NCBI RefSeq assembly: GCF_005795905.1
Contig: NZ_VAWE01000001.1
Span: forward strand, 6,437,001 to 6,501,000
DNA length: 64,000 nt
Source of the DNA: Streptomyces marianii
GTDB lineage: Bacteria; Actinomycetota; Actinomycetes; Streptomycetales; Streptomycetaceae
Direction of reading: 5' to 3'
Part shown: in pieces, positions 45,947 to 53,906 of the stretch
How the letters are laid out: every line of letters begins with the position of its first letter
Position numbering within the stretch: position 1 is the stretch's first letter
Notes under the pieces: generated by a model
Databases searched by the model: none
Told to the model about the DNA's origin: nothing
Seen by the model: the letters and a program-made list of their open reading frames with translations, nothing else
Position numbers and translations under genes: made by a program

Positions 45947-47038
45947 CTACCCGCGGCCGGTCCGCTGGGCGGGGGTGTCGGGCTGGGTGTGCGTCGCGGG
46001 CGGGGGGACCGCCTGGGACGTGGCGATGCGCGGGAGGGCGTGCGGGTGGTGGTCGCAGAGCCAGGCGATCAACTGCTCGCGCACGGCGCACCGCACCGTC
46101 CAGATGTCGTCCGCGTCCTTCGCGGTGACGACGGCGCGCACCACCATCGTGTTCGGTGTGGTGTCCGTGACCGCGATCGACCAGTCGCGGCCGTCCCAGG
46201 CCGGGCACTCGCGCAGGACGTCGTGGAGTTTCTCACGCATCTCGTGCACCGGTGCCGTGTGGTCGAGGTGGAAGAAGACCGTCCCGGTCATCTGCGCACC
46301 GCCGCGCGACCAGTTCTCGAACGGCTTGCTTGTGAAGTACGACACAGGCATCGTGATCCGCCGCTCGTCCCAGGTCCGCACCGCGAGGAAGGTGAGCGTC
46401 ACCTCCTCCACCGTGCCCCACTCGCCGTCCACGACGACGGTGTCCCCGATGCGCACCATGTCGCCGAAGGCGATCTGGAATCCGGCGAAGAGATTGCCCA
46501 GCGTGGACTGGGCCGCGACACCGGCGACGATACCGAGGACACCGGCGGAGGCCAGCAGCGAGGCTCCCAGCTTGTCCATGCCGGGGAAGGTCAGCAGCAT
46601 CGACGCCAAGGCCACCACGGCGACCAGGGCGGTGACGATCCGCTGGACCAGCGCGACCTGGGTGCGGACCCGGCGTACCCGCGCGAGGTCCCGGGAGGTG
46701 GCGGCGAAGCGGGAGTACGAGGCCTCCACCACCGCCGCGGCGATCCGCACCACCAGCCAGGCCGAGGCGGCGATGAGGACGAGCGTCAGGACATGGCCGA
46801 TGAAGGCCTCGTTCCGTTCGACGACCTCGACGGCGGTCTCCGTGTAGGTCCCTCGCAACAGCCCGGTCAGCACCACCACCTGCAACGGCACCCGGCAGCG
46901 GCGCAGCAGCCCCCACAGCGGGGTCTCGCTGTGGCGGGCGTCCGCGCGCCGGAGCAGCAGATCGGCGAGCCACCCCAGCAGCAGCGTGAGCAGGACCGAG
47001 CCGACGAGGACGATCAACGGGCGCAGCACGTTCTCCAT
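45947..47038 (-). CDS. MscS-family mechanosensitive ion channel protein
   Basis: 363 residues. Three to four N-terminal helices precede the pore helix, LLASAGVLGIVAGVAAQSTLG, then NLFAGFQIAFGDMVRIGDTV, the classic MscS TM3/beta-domain junction. VEEVTLTFLAVRTWDERRIT and a cytoplasmic vestibule region follow. The last ~25 residues are Pro/Thr/Gln-rich and variable. MscS proteins release solutes on osmotic downshock. It is divergent from the hydrolase gene at 47062, with only 23 bases between the starts. Confidence 0.92.
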   Translation of the reverse strand: MENVLRPLIVLVGSVLLTLLLGWLADLLLRRADARHSETPLWGLLRRCRVPLQVVVLTGLLRGTYTETAVEVVERNEAFIGHVLTLVLIAASAWLVVRIAAAVVEASYSRFAATSRDLARVRRVRTQVALVQRIVTALVAVVALASMLLTFPGMDKLGASLLASAGVLGIVAGVAAQSTLGNLFAGFQIAFGDMVRIGDTVVVDGEWGTVEEVTLTFLAVRTWDERRITMPVSYFTSKPFENWSRGGAQMTGTVFFHLDHTAPVHEMREKLHDVLRECPAWDGRDWSIAVTDTTPNTMVVRAVVTAKDADDIWTVRCAVREQLIAWLCDHHPHALPRIATSQAVPPPATHTQPDTPAQRTGRG

Positions 47039-47061
47039 GCCCTCGAACGTAACCTGACCGC

Positions 47062-47652
47062 ATGGACATCATGCTTTTCCATTCGACGTACGGCGTGCGC
47101 CCCGCCGTGCTCGCCGCCGCCGAGCGCCTGCGAGATGCAGGTCACCGGGTGTGGACCCCGGATCTGTTCGACGGCCGGGTGTACGACTCCGTGGAGGAGG
47201 GCAGGGTGTACAAGGACGAGGTCGGGGTGGACGAGCTGCTGAAGCGGGCGATCGTGGCCGCCGCGCCGCACTCGGAGCGCGGGCTCGTGTACGCGGGGTT
47301 CTCCCTGGGGGCGGCCATCGCCCAGAACCTCGCCCTCGGCGACGAGAAGGCCCGCGGTCTCCTGCTGCTGCACGGCACGTCCGACATCGCGGAGAACGCG
47401 CGGGCCGAGGACCTGCCCGTACAACTGCACGTCGCCGATCCGGACCCGTTCGAGCCTGACGACTGGCTCACCGCCTGGTACCTGCGCATGGGCAGGACGG
47501 GCGCGGACGTCGAGGTGCACCGCTACGCCGGCGCCGGGCACCTGTACACGGACCCCGACCTTCCGGACTGGGACGAGGAGGCGGCCGGTCGGACGTGGCG
47601 CGTGGCGCTCGGCTTCCTGGAGACGCTGGGGGAGGCCGAGGGGACCGTGTGA
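47062..47652 (+). CDS. Dienelactone-hydrolase-like alpha/beta hydrolase
   Basis: 196 residues. LFHSTYGVRPAVLAAAERL and HRVWTPDLFDG open the fold as in dienelactone hydrolases. The nucleophile elbow is GFSLGAAIAQ, with Ser in place of the Cys of classical dienelactone hydrolases. VADPDPFEPDDW supplies the acid and YAGAGHLYTDPDL the His. It is a cytosolic hydrolase of unknown substrate. The ATG lies 23 bases from the divergent channel gene, so the promoters must overlap the coding ends or the transcripts be leaderless. Confidence 0.9.
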   Translation: MDIMLFHSTYGVRPAVLAAAERLRDAGHRVWTPDLFDGRVYDSVEEGRVYKDEVGVDELLKRAIVAAAPHSERGLVYAGFSLGAAIAQNLALGDEKARGLLLLHGTSDIAENARAEDLPVQLHVADPDPFEPDDWLTAWYLRMGRTGADVEVHRYAGAGHLYTDPDLPDWDEEAAGRTWRVALGFLETLGEAEGTV

Positions 47653-47862
47653 CCGCGTGACGTGCGACCGGGGGTTCGCGTGCCGGAGAGGTCCGGGCAG
47701 CGCACCGGAGGCCCGGCACCCGGAGGGGCCTGCGCTCCGGGGATGTCGGCGTCATTGAACACTTCCACTGGCAGGCGCCGCGCGAGGATACGCGACGCGG
47801 CGGACGTGTGGCTCCGCTGCCGGAACCACACGTCGTGGTTTTCTGTCTCTGGGGTCTAGGGC
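47653..47862. other. Intergenic region between convergent genes
   Basis: 210 bases. The short hairpin AACCAC-ACGTC-GTGGTT (47824-47840) followed by TTCTGTCTCT is one of few T-rich terminators here. Nothing else was recognised. Confidence 0.5.
47824..47840 (+). terminator. Hairpin plus T-rich tail
   Basis: AACCAC (47824-47829) pairs with GTGGTT (47835-47840) and is followed by TTCTGTCTCT. It lies 170 bases after the hydrolase gene and 22 before the end of the convergent small gene. Confidence 0.4.
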
Positions 47863-48177
47863 TCAGCGGCCGTTGCCATGGCCGCCGCGGCCGTTGTCGT
47901 TGCCGTGACCGTTGCCGTAGCCGCCGCGGCCGTTGTCGTTGCCGTAGCCGCCGCGGTCGTTGTCGTGACCGTTGCCGTAGCCGCCGCGGCCGTTGTCGTT
48001 GCCCCACCAGTTGTCGTCGTCGCCATAGCCCCAGCTGTAACTGCCATTGTTGCAGTTGTCGTTGCCGTTGCTGTTGGACGCGGACGCAGTGCCCGCCGCG
48101 CCAAGCGCGACTCCTCCGGCCAGCAGCAGACTGGCAGCGGACGCCGCGATGACACGCTTCGCGCGTTGTACTCGCAT
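47863..48177 (-). CDS. Small secreted Gly/Asn/Asp/Arg repeat protein
   Basis: 104 residues. A Sec-type signal peptide (MRVQRAKRVIAASAASLLLA, then GGVALGAAGTASA) is likely cleaved after residue 33. The mature ~71 residues start SNSNGNDNCNNGSYSWGYG and then consist of repeats of GNDNGRGGYGNGH type. There is one Cys in the mature part and no known domain. The composition is unlike chaplins or SapB. It could be a matrix or spore-surface component; function is not assigned. ATG at 48177 has GAAGGG eight bases upstream. Confidence 0.8.
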   Translation of the reverse strand: MRVQRAKRVIAASAASLLLAGGVALGAAGTASASNSNGNDNCNNGSYSWGYGDDDNWWGNDNGRGGYGNGHDNDRGGYGNDNGRGGYGNGHGNDNGRGGHGNGR

Positions 48178-48467
48178 GGGGAATACCCTTCGTTACATCT
48201 TTCCCGTGTACTCCGCTGAAGGAGTGTGAGGTTGATGGCCGCCGCAGCACACAGTGGGACGTGCGGTACAGCGGTCTCAGGGTTGCCGCGCGTGCAGAAG
48301 GCACAGGCTCGATCCCGCGGACGCACGGTGGACATCCGTACAACAGGCCGTGTGAACCGGGTCGGCCGGCGGTGCCATTCAGTGCGGCTTTCCACTGCCG
48401 AGTTTAGTCCCGTTTGCGCAGGTCGGCACCTCGGGGATGGCTATCGGCCGCGTGGTACGCGGCCCTT
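48178..48467. other. Upstream region of the small secreted protein gene
   Basis: 290 bases between the end of the kinase gene (48468, minus strand) and the secreted protein start (48177, minus strand). It is noticeably A/T-richer near 48180-48235 (TACATCTTTCCCGTGTACTCC), consistent with a promoter for the small gene. A plus-strand frame from 48226 was judged spurious. Confidence 0.45.
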
Positions 48468-50051
48468 CTAGTCGCGGCCGCAGCGCCCCGACGGGTTGTC
48501 CGCCGGGGGACGGCACTGGAGCGCCGAGTCGGCCGCGTGGGGGCTGAGATAGCGGCCCAGGCAGCTGTCGGCCGTGGTGCGGTCGCGTTCGGCGCAGAAC
48601 CTGAGCGCGGCCCGGCCGTCGTCGAACGGTCCCTCGGCGTAGATCACCCAGTAGCCGGGCCGCAGTGACGCGTAGTCGTCGCTGCGCAGGTACCGGGCCT
48701 CGGGGACCGTCTCGCGGATCCGGGCGAGCCGGACGTCGCGGGCGGCCGTGCCGGATCCGACGGGCTCGGAGAAGAGCTGCGCGATCCAGCGACCCGAGGA
48801 CGGCGGGGACGCGGCGGGATCGGCCGGAGTGCTCGGAGTCGCCGACGCGGTGACGGTGACCGTCGGCGCCGGCGGCGTGCTCGGACTCGGTGCCGTGCTC
48901 GAGGCGGGTGCGGCGGAGGCGTGGACCGAGGGGCCCGATGCCCCACCCGGGCCCTTCGCATCGTCCGTGGCCCGTCCGCCGGGATCCCGCAGCGCCAGCG
49001 CGACCGCGCCGGCGGCCGTGATCGCGAGGGCCACGGCGATGACGGCGGCGACGAGGGGCGCACGGTTCGCCGGTCTGCCCTCCGGGAGCCGGGAGGACGG
49101 CTGGGGGGCCGTCGCCCGCGGGTTGTCCAGCCGGGTCGGCACCGGCGGAACCGGTCCCGGCACCGGCCCGGGCGGCGGTGTCGCCGTCGTCATCGTGGGC
49201 TGCGCCCAGTACGGCGCCGTCCCCGTCTCGACCTGCGCCAGCATGGCGTCCAACCGTGCCGCGTCGGGCCGGTCCGCCGGGTCCCGTACGAGCAGGGCCT
49301 GGAGTACGGGTGCGAGCGGTCCGGAACGCACCGGCGGCGGCACCGCCTCGTCGAGCACGGCCGCGAGTGTGGCCAGTGTCGTCGGTCGGCGCAGCGGGCT
49401 GACGCCCTCCACGCCCACGTACAGCACCAGGCCCAGCGACCAGAGGTCGGATGCCGGGGTGTCGTCGAGGCCGCGGACGCGTTCGGGCGCCATGTACTCG
49501 GGCGAGCCGATCAGTTCGCCCGTGGCGGTCAGTGCGGTCGAGCCCTGCAGCGCCGCGATCCCGAAGTCGGTGAGCACGGCGGTGTCGCCGCCGGTGCCGG
49601 AGTGCCCGGTGGCATCGTCCGGGCGGAGCAGGACGTTGGCGGGCTTGACGTCCCGGTGCTGGATGCCGGCCGCGTGCGCGGCGCGCAGCGCGGAGAGCAC
49701 CTGCCGTCCGATGCGCGCCGCCTCGGGCGGGGTCAGCGGCCCCTGGGCCAGGCGGTCCTGGAGCGAGAGCCCGGGCACCAGCTCCATCACGATCCACGGA
49801 TGCGGTTCGGCGTCCACGATGTGATGAACCGTCACCACGTTCGGGTGGTTCAGCCGGGCGAGCGCCCGGGCCTCGCGCAGCACGCGTTCGCGTACGGCCG
49901 CGGAAGCGGAGGCGTCGGATCTGACCGCCTTCAGGGCGACTTCACGGTGGAGCACGGTGTCGCGGGCCCGCCACACCGTGCCCATGCCTCCGCTGCCGAG
50001 CCTCTCGATCAGCTCGAACCGCCCGTCGACCAGTTCCCCCGGCGCATTCAT
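48468..50051 (-). CDS. Receptor-type Ser/Thr protein kinase (PknB-like)
   Basis: 527 residues. The cytoplasmic kinase domain has a Gly-rich loop GSGGMG (residues 19-24), Lys41 (EVALKAV), HRDVKPANVLL, LTDFGIAAL and GSPEYMAPE, all intact, so it should be active. A Pro-rich juxtamembrane stretch leads to one membrane helix (LVAAVIAVALAITAAGAVALAL). A Ser/Thr/Pro linker and a ~110-residue extracytoplasmic domain follow (RWIAQLFSEPVGSG, SLRPGYWVIYAEGPFDDG, with four Cys near the end). The sensor domain has no PASTA repeats and is SPOR-like in outline. The signal is unknown. It lies next to phoD on the same strand, 38 bases downstream. Confidence 0.92.
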   Translation of the reverse strand: MNAPGELVDGRFELIERLGSGGMGTVWRARDTVLHREVALKAVRSDASASAAVRERVLREARALARLNHPNVVTVHHIVDAEPHPWIVMELVPGLSLQDRLAQGPLTPPEAARIGRQVLSALRAAHAAGIQHRDVKPANVLLRPDDATGHSGTGGDTAVLTDFGIAALQGSTALTATGELIGSPEYMAPERVRGLDDTPASDLWSLGLVLYVGVEGVSPLRRPTTLATLAAVLDEAVPPPVRSGPLAPVLQALLVRDPADRPDAARLDAMLAQVETGTAPYWAQPTMTTATPPPGPVPGPVPPVPTRLDNPRATAPQPSSRLPEGRPANRAPLVAAVIAVALAITAAGAVALALRDPGGRATDDAKGPGGASGPSVHASAAPASSTAPSPSTPPAPTVTVTASATPSTPADPAASPPSSGRWIAQLFSEPVGSGTAARDVRLARIRETVPEARYLRSDDYASLRPGYWVIYAEGPFDDGRAALRFCAERDRTTADSCLGRYLSPHAADSALQCRPPADNPSGRCGRD

Positions 50052-50089
50052 GGCGCCAGGTTAGGGGAACCACCGCGGGGGGTGCGGCC

Positions 50090-51745
50090 TCAGCGCACCG
50101 GCTGGTTGACGCGCTCGACCTTCTGCGTTCCGTTCAGCGTCCGGTACGAGCGGGTCCAGGCCGCGGTCGCGTCGGGCCGGGTCTTGTCGGAGACGGTGTA
50201 GTAGTCCATCTGCGACCGTTCGGCGGTCACGTCGAGGACGCCGTAGCCGTGGTGGTCCATGTCGAGCCACTTCACATGGCGGTTCGCGACCTTGACGGCG
50301 GTGGCCGCGACCAGCGAGACGGTGCCGGGGGCGACGTGCAGCATGTCGTCCAGGTTGTCGGAGGTCACCGACGTCACCACGAACTCGGTGGCCGCCGACC
50401 GCGACAGCGGGTACGTCGCCGCCTTCACCGGCACGTCGTTTGCCCATGCCATGTGGATGTCGCCGGTGAGGAAGACGGTGTTCTCGATCCCCCGGTCCGT
50501 CAGGTGCTTCAGCAGCTCCTTCCGGTCGTCCGTGTAGCCGTCCCACTGGTCCACGTTGGCCGCGAGGCCCTCCTTGGGCAGGCCGAGCAGTTCGGCGATC
50601 GGCCCCAGCAGGTGGGCGGGTACGGAACCGAAGGCCACCGGCGAGATCATCACCGAGGTGCCGACGAGCTTCCAGGTGGCGTCCGAGGACGCCAGGCCGG
50701 ACTTGAGCCAGTCCAGCTGGGCGCGGCCGGTGATCGTGCGCTCCGGGTCGTCGACCTTGCCGCTGCCCACGGACGCCTGCTCGGAGCGGAACGAGCGGAG
50801 GTCCAGCAGATGCAGGTCGGCCAGCTTGCCGAAGCGCAGCCGGCGGTAGACGGTGCCCTCGGTGGAGGTGCGCACGGGCATCCACTCGAAGTAGGCCCGC
50901 TTGGCCGCCGCGGCGCGGGCCGCGTAGTCGCCCTCGGTGCCGGGCGTGTGGTTCTCCGCGCCGCCCGCCCAGGCGTCGTTGGCGATCTCGTGGTCGTCCC
51001 AGATCGCGACGAGCGGATGGGCGGCGTGCAGTGCCTGGAGGTCGGCGTCGGTCTTGTACTTGCCGTGCCGGACGCGGTAGTCGGCGAGGGTCGTGATCTC
51101 GTGCGCGGGCTCGTGCCGGCGCACGACGTACTCGTCGGCCGGGTAGCCGCCGGTGCCGTACTCGTAGATGTAGTCGCCGAGGTGCAGGATCGCGTCCAGG
51201 TCGGCGCGGGCCGCGAGATGGCGGTACGCCGCGAAGTATCCGGACTCCCAGTTGGCGCAGGAGACCACGCCGAAGCGCACCCCGGGCGCGGCGGCGTCGG
51301 CGGCGGGCGCGGTCCTGGTGCGGCCGGTGGCGGAGACGGTGCCGCCGGAGGCGAAGCGGAAGAAGTAGGCGGTGGCCGGGGAGAGCCCTCTGACGTCGAC
51401 CTTGACGGTGTGGTCGGTGGCCGCGGTGGCGTTGGTCCGGCCGCCGGCGACGACCTTGGTGAAGCCCCTGTCCTCGGCGATCTCCCAACTCACTTCGGTG
51501 TCGGGGCCCTTGCCGGAACCGGGCAGGGCGTCGGGGGCCGGGGTGACCCGGGTCCACAACAGCACGCCGTCGGGGAGCGGATCCCCGGAGGCGACCCCGT
51601 GGAGGAAGGCCGTGCCCTGTTCGGCGGCGGAGGCGGGGGATGCGGCCGCGAGCGCGGGAGCGGCGGCGGCAGTGGCGACAGCGGTGGCGGCAGCGGCTTT
51701 GACGACCGAGCGGCGGCTGGGGGTTGAGGTGAGTCTTGTGGTCAC
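50090..51745 (-). CDS. phoD: PhoD-family alkaline phosphatase/phosphodiesterase, Tat-exported
   Basis: 551 residues. A twin-arginine signal (SRRSVVK at residues 10-16, then an Ala-rich hydrophobic run ending ASPASAAEQ) directs Tat export. [20 protein letters not shown] is the PhoD N-terminal domain. [34 protein letters not shown] and [10 protein letters not shown] hold the Fe/Ca-binding Asp, Asn and His residues. It hydrolyses phosphate esters outside the cell, normally under PhoP control in Streptomyces. The GTG start at 51745 has no Shine-Dalgarno sequence; an inverted repeat and TTCGCC repeats lie just upstream. Confidence 0.94.
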   Translation of the reverse strand: MTTRLTSTPSRRSVVKAAAATAVATAAAAPALAAASPASAAEQGTAFLHGVASGDPLPDGVLLWTRVTPAPDALPGSGKGPDTEVSWEIAEDRGFTKVVAGGRTNATAATDHTVKVDVRGLSPATAYFFRFASGGTVSATGRTRTAPAADAAAPGVRFGVVSCANWESGYFAAYRHLAARADLDAILHLGDYIYEYGTGGYPADEYVVRRHEPAHEITTLADYRVRHGKYKTDADLQALHAAHPLVAIWDDHEIANDAWAGGAENHTPGTEGDYAARAAAAKRAYFEWMPVRTSTEGTVYRRLRFGKLADLHLLDLRSFRSEQASVGSGKVDDPERTITGRAQLDWLKSGLASSDATWKLVGTSVMISPVAFGSVPAHLLGPIAELLGLPKEGLAANVDQWDGYTDDRKELLKHLTDRGIENTVFLTGDIHMAWANDVPVKAATYPLSRSAATEFVVTSVTSDNLDDMLHVAPGTVSLVAATAVKVANRHVKWLDMDHHGYGVLDVTAERSQMDYYTVSDKTRPDATAAWTRSYRTLNGTQKVERVNQPVR

Positions 51746-51749
51746 GGGC

Positions 51750-51806
51750 GGTCAGACTACTGACCGGTAAGGCGAACGGGCAGGCGAATTCGAGAAAGTT
51801 CGCCTG
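51750..51806 (-). promoter_or_regulatory. Operator-like repeats upstream of phoD
   Basis: GGTCAG/CTGACC (51750-51755, 51760-51765) forms a short palindrome next to the start codon. Further up, CAGGCGAA (51781-51788) and TTCGCCTG (51799-51806) form an eight-base inverted repeat, and a third GGCGAA lies near 51771. On the minus strand, TTCGCC units 12 bases apart resemble a weak PHO box (consensus repeats GTTCACC, period 11), but the period and core are off. Confidence 0.4.
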
Positions 51807-51951
51807 CGCGTTTTCGCTTGTCCGCGCGCCGTTGCCTGACGGTGGGCCGGGCGACGGCGCGCGGCGGGCTCCGCGCGGGAAGCGGCGCGCCCGGGGCGAG
51901 TCCGCGGTGGAGCGACGTGCCCAGGCCGCCGGCGCAGTGCCCGAACGCCGA

Positions 51952-51992
51952 GCGGGCCGTGTGCCCGGGGAGTTCCCGGGCACACGGCCCGC
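51952..51992 (-). terminator. Perfect 18-bp hairpin terminator after the DsbA-like gene
   Basis: GCGGGCCGTGTGCCCGGG (51952-51969) pairs exactly with 51975-51992 over loop GAGTT, 25 bases past the stop at 52017 on the minus strand. The ~145 bases between it and the phoD control region contain no gene. Confidence 0.88.
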
Positions 51993-52016
51993 GTCGGGGA
52001 CCGGCTCTTTGAGCCG

Positions 52017-52829
52017 TCAGCTCTTGAGCGCCTTGTCGACCGCCGCGTTGAACTGCTCGACCGTCATCGGGGCGCTGTCGCTGCCCTCCGCGACGACCTT
52101 CTTGCCGTCCATCCTCAGGGTCGGCGTGCCGGTCACCCCGCTGTCGTCGAAGGTCTTCGACATCTTCAGCGCCCAGGAGTCGAACGTGCCGTTCTCGACG
52201 TTCTTCTTGAACCCGGCGTTGTTCTTGAGCGCGTCCACCGAGTCGGCGATCTCCAGCAGGTACGCGTCCTTGGCGAACTTGTCGTCGCTCTCCTCCGGGT
52301 GGAAGTTCGCGGAGTAGAGGGCCGCCTTGTACTCCATGAAGGCCTCGGGGCTCACGTCGAGTGCCGCGCCGAGGGCGGAGAGGGCGTTCTTGGAACCCTC
52401 GCCGTTGTCGCTCTTGTCGATGAACGTCGCGCCGATGTACTTCAGCTTGTACTTGCCCGCGTCCACGTCCTTCTTCACGGTCTCGCCCACCGCCTGCTCG
52501 AACGTCGCGCAGACCGGGCAGCGCGAGTCCTCGTAGACCTCGAGGGTCTTCTTCGCGGCCGGCTTGCCGATGACGACGGTGGTGCCGTTCTCTCCCTCGG
52601 TGTTCTTGGGCTTGACGACCTTCGCGTTCTTCGCAGCCTCCCAGGCCGAGGGCTTGTTGGCCTGCATGACGGCGTAGCCGATGCCGCCCGCGGCCGCCAG
52701 GACCGCGACGGTCGAGGCCGCGACGACGACCTGCCGCCTGATCCTGTCCTTCTTGGCCTGGCGCTCGCGCTCCAGACGCAGACGCTCGCGGGCGGCGGCC
52801 TTGTTCGCGCGGCTGTTGCGTGCACTCAT
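52017..52829 (-). CDS. Membrane-anchored DsbA-family thiol:disulfide protein
   Basis: 270 residues from the ATG at 52829 (GGAG ten bases upstream). A basic helical cytoplasmic start (RERLRLERERQAKKDRIRRQ) precedes one membrane helix (VVVAASTVAVLAAAGGIGYAV). The exported thioredoxin-fold domain has YEDSRCPVCATFEQAVG with a CPVC active site, a helical insertion, and the cis-Pro loop SGVTGTPTLRMDG. It resembles actinobacterial DsbA-like proteins that form disulfides in secreted proteins. A multi-pass membrane protein gene lies just upstream on the same strand. Confidence 0.92.
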   Translation of the reverse strand: MSARNSRANKAAARERLRLERERQAKKDRIRRQVVVAASTVAVLAAAGGIGYAVMQANKPSAWEAAKNAKVVKPKNTEGENGTTVVIGKPAAKKTLEVYEDSRCPVCATFEQAVGETVKKDVDAGKYKLKYIGATFIDKSDNGEGSKNALSALGAALDVSPEAFMEYKAALYSANFHPEESDDKFAKDAYLLEIADSVDALKNNAGFKKNVENGTFDSWALKMSKTFDDSGVTGTPTLRMDGKKVVAEGSDSAPMTVEQFNAAVDKALKS

Positions 52830-52885
52830 GATCGTTTTCTCCGTGGGGAAGGTGTGAAAGGGGTCGGTCGGGGACGTGCCGGGGC

Positions 52886-53569
52886 TCAGGCGTGAGCCGG
52901 AGCGGGCAGAGGTGGTCCCCTCCGTCGCACGGAGTGCACGAAGTGGCGGGTACGGGCGAGGGCCGGGCGGGCCGCCGTCCGCACCGGGGGGCGGGCGGCG
53001 GCGGCGCGGCGGTGCACGACGGCGACGGCGGTCAGCAGCGGCCGGAACGCCGCCAGGGCCGCCGTGCGGAGCAGACCCGCGAGCGCCGACTCGCCGTGGC
53101 GCAGCCAGGCCGCGGCGAGCAGCCCGACCGAGACGTGGGCGGCGAGCAGCAGCCAGGGCGCATACGGATCGGGGGAGTCGACCAGCGCGGCGAGCCGGCC
53201 GTCGGCCGCCGCCACACCGGGTAGCCGCGCCCCGGCGCTGCCACCGCAGAGCACGTCCACGCCGACCGCGCGGAGCGACCCGGCGACGGGCCCGCCCGCG
53301 GCGCCGTAACAGACGTGCTGTCCGGCGGTGAAGACCGTGTCCGCGGCCAGTTCCAGGGGGACCAGTGCGGCCGCGATCGGCCCGTACCCCCGCTCCCGGC
53401 CCGCCAGGGCGTACGTGACCAGGAACACTCCGCCGGCGACCGCCGCGACGGTCGTCAGCGGCAGCGGCGCCCGGGAGAGCAGCACATGGGAGGCCACGGA
53501 CAGCGTCACGACGAGTGCCGTGAAAACCGCCGCCCGCAGCCCTCTGAGCCGGGTCTCGCCTATCTGCAC
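52886..53569 (-). CDS. Multi-pass membrane protein, unknown function
   Basis: 227 residues from a GTG with AGGAG four to five bases upstream. About five hydrophobic helices are seen (LRAAVFTALVVTLSVASHVL, VAAVAGGVFLVTYALAG, AALVPLELAADTVFTAG, PWLLLAAHVSVGLLAAAWL and a weaker last one). Between helices is QHVCYG, with a His-Cys pair. The tail is basic (RTAARPALARTRHFVHSVRRRG). No family is recognised. It precedes the DsbA-like gene by 56 bases on the same strand and might be its redox or metal partner, but that is only inferred. Confidence 0.75.
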   Translation of the reverse strand: MQIGETRLRGLRAAVFTALVVTLSVASHVLLSRAPLPLTTVAAVAGGVFLVTYALAGRERGYGPIAAALVPLELAADTVFTAGQHVCYGAAGGPVAGSLRAVGVDVLCGGSAGARLPGVAAADGRLAALVDSPDPYAPWLLLAAHVSVGLLAAAWLRHGESALAGLLRTAALAAFRPLLTAVAVVHRRAAAARPPVRTAARPALARTRHFVHSVRRRGPPLPAPAHA

Positions 53570-53906
53570 GGGGCTCCTGACTGGTGGACGTCCGCACTGC
53601 CGGTCCCGGGACCGCCCGCGGGGAGGAATCCGGCATCGTCTGGAGTGTGCCATGCCGTTCGGTAAGGGGCTGCTAAGGATCCGGCCTCCCTGCGGCGGTC
53701 GCCCGTCCGGGACGGGCGACCGCGGTCGCCGTTCCCATGTGCCGGGCGGTCGCCGTCCCTTGGTCGCTTCGTGCGTGCCGGGCCGCCGCCTTGTGGTTGC
53801 CCTCCGTGCGTGCCCGGCCGTCGTGCCGCTCTCCGTCCGCGAGGTCCATGGCGGGCCCCGCGGCCGCCGCTCCGCCGGGCCGAGGCGGTCCCCGGCCCGG
53901 CCGGGC
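53570..53906. other. Intergenic region between two minus-strand genes
   Basis: 337 bases. It contains the hairpin at 53696-53722 that ends the DUF2252 transcript and, closer to 53570-53640, the likely promoter of the membrane protein/DsbA pair, though no clear hexamers are seen. The rest is very G/C-rich and non-coding. Confidence 0.5.
53696..53722 (-). terminator. Hairpin terminator downstream of the DUF2252 gene
   Basis: CGGTCGCCCGTCC (53696-53708) is exactly complementary to 53710-53722 (tight loop, effectively 11 bp plus CCGGG). It lies 185 bases past the DUF2252 stop on the minus strand. Confidence 0.6.

Noticed and set aside
48226..48471. 81-codon plus-strand frame upstream of the secreted protein gene
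   Set aside because: It overlaps the kinase end, has weak codon bias, and its start is not preceded by a proper ribosome site.
51771..51806. Definite PHO box upstream of phoD
   Set aside because: TTCGCC units are 12, not 11, bases apart and lack the GTTCACC core, so only a tentative regulatory feature was listed.
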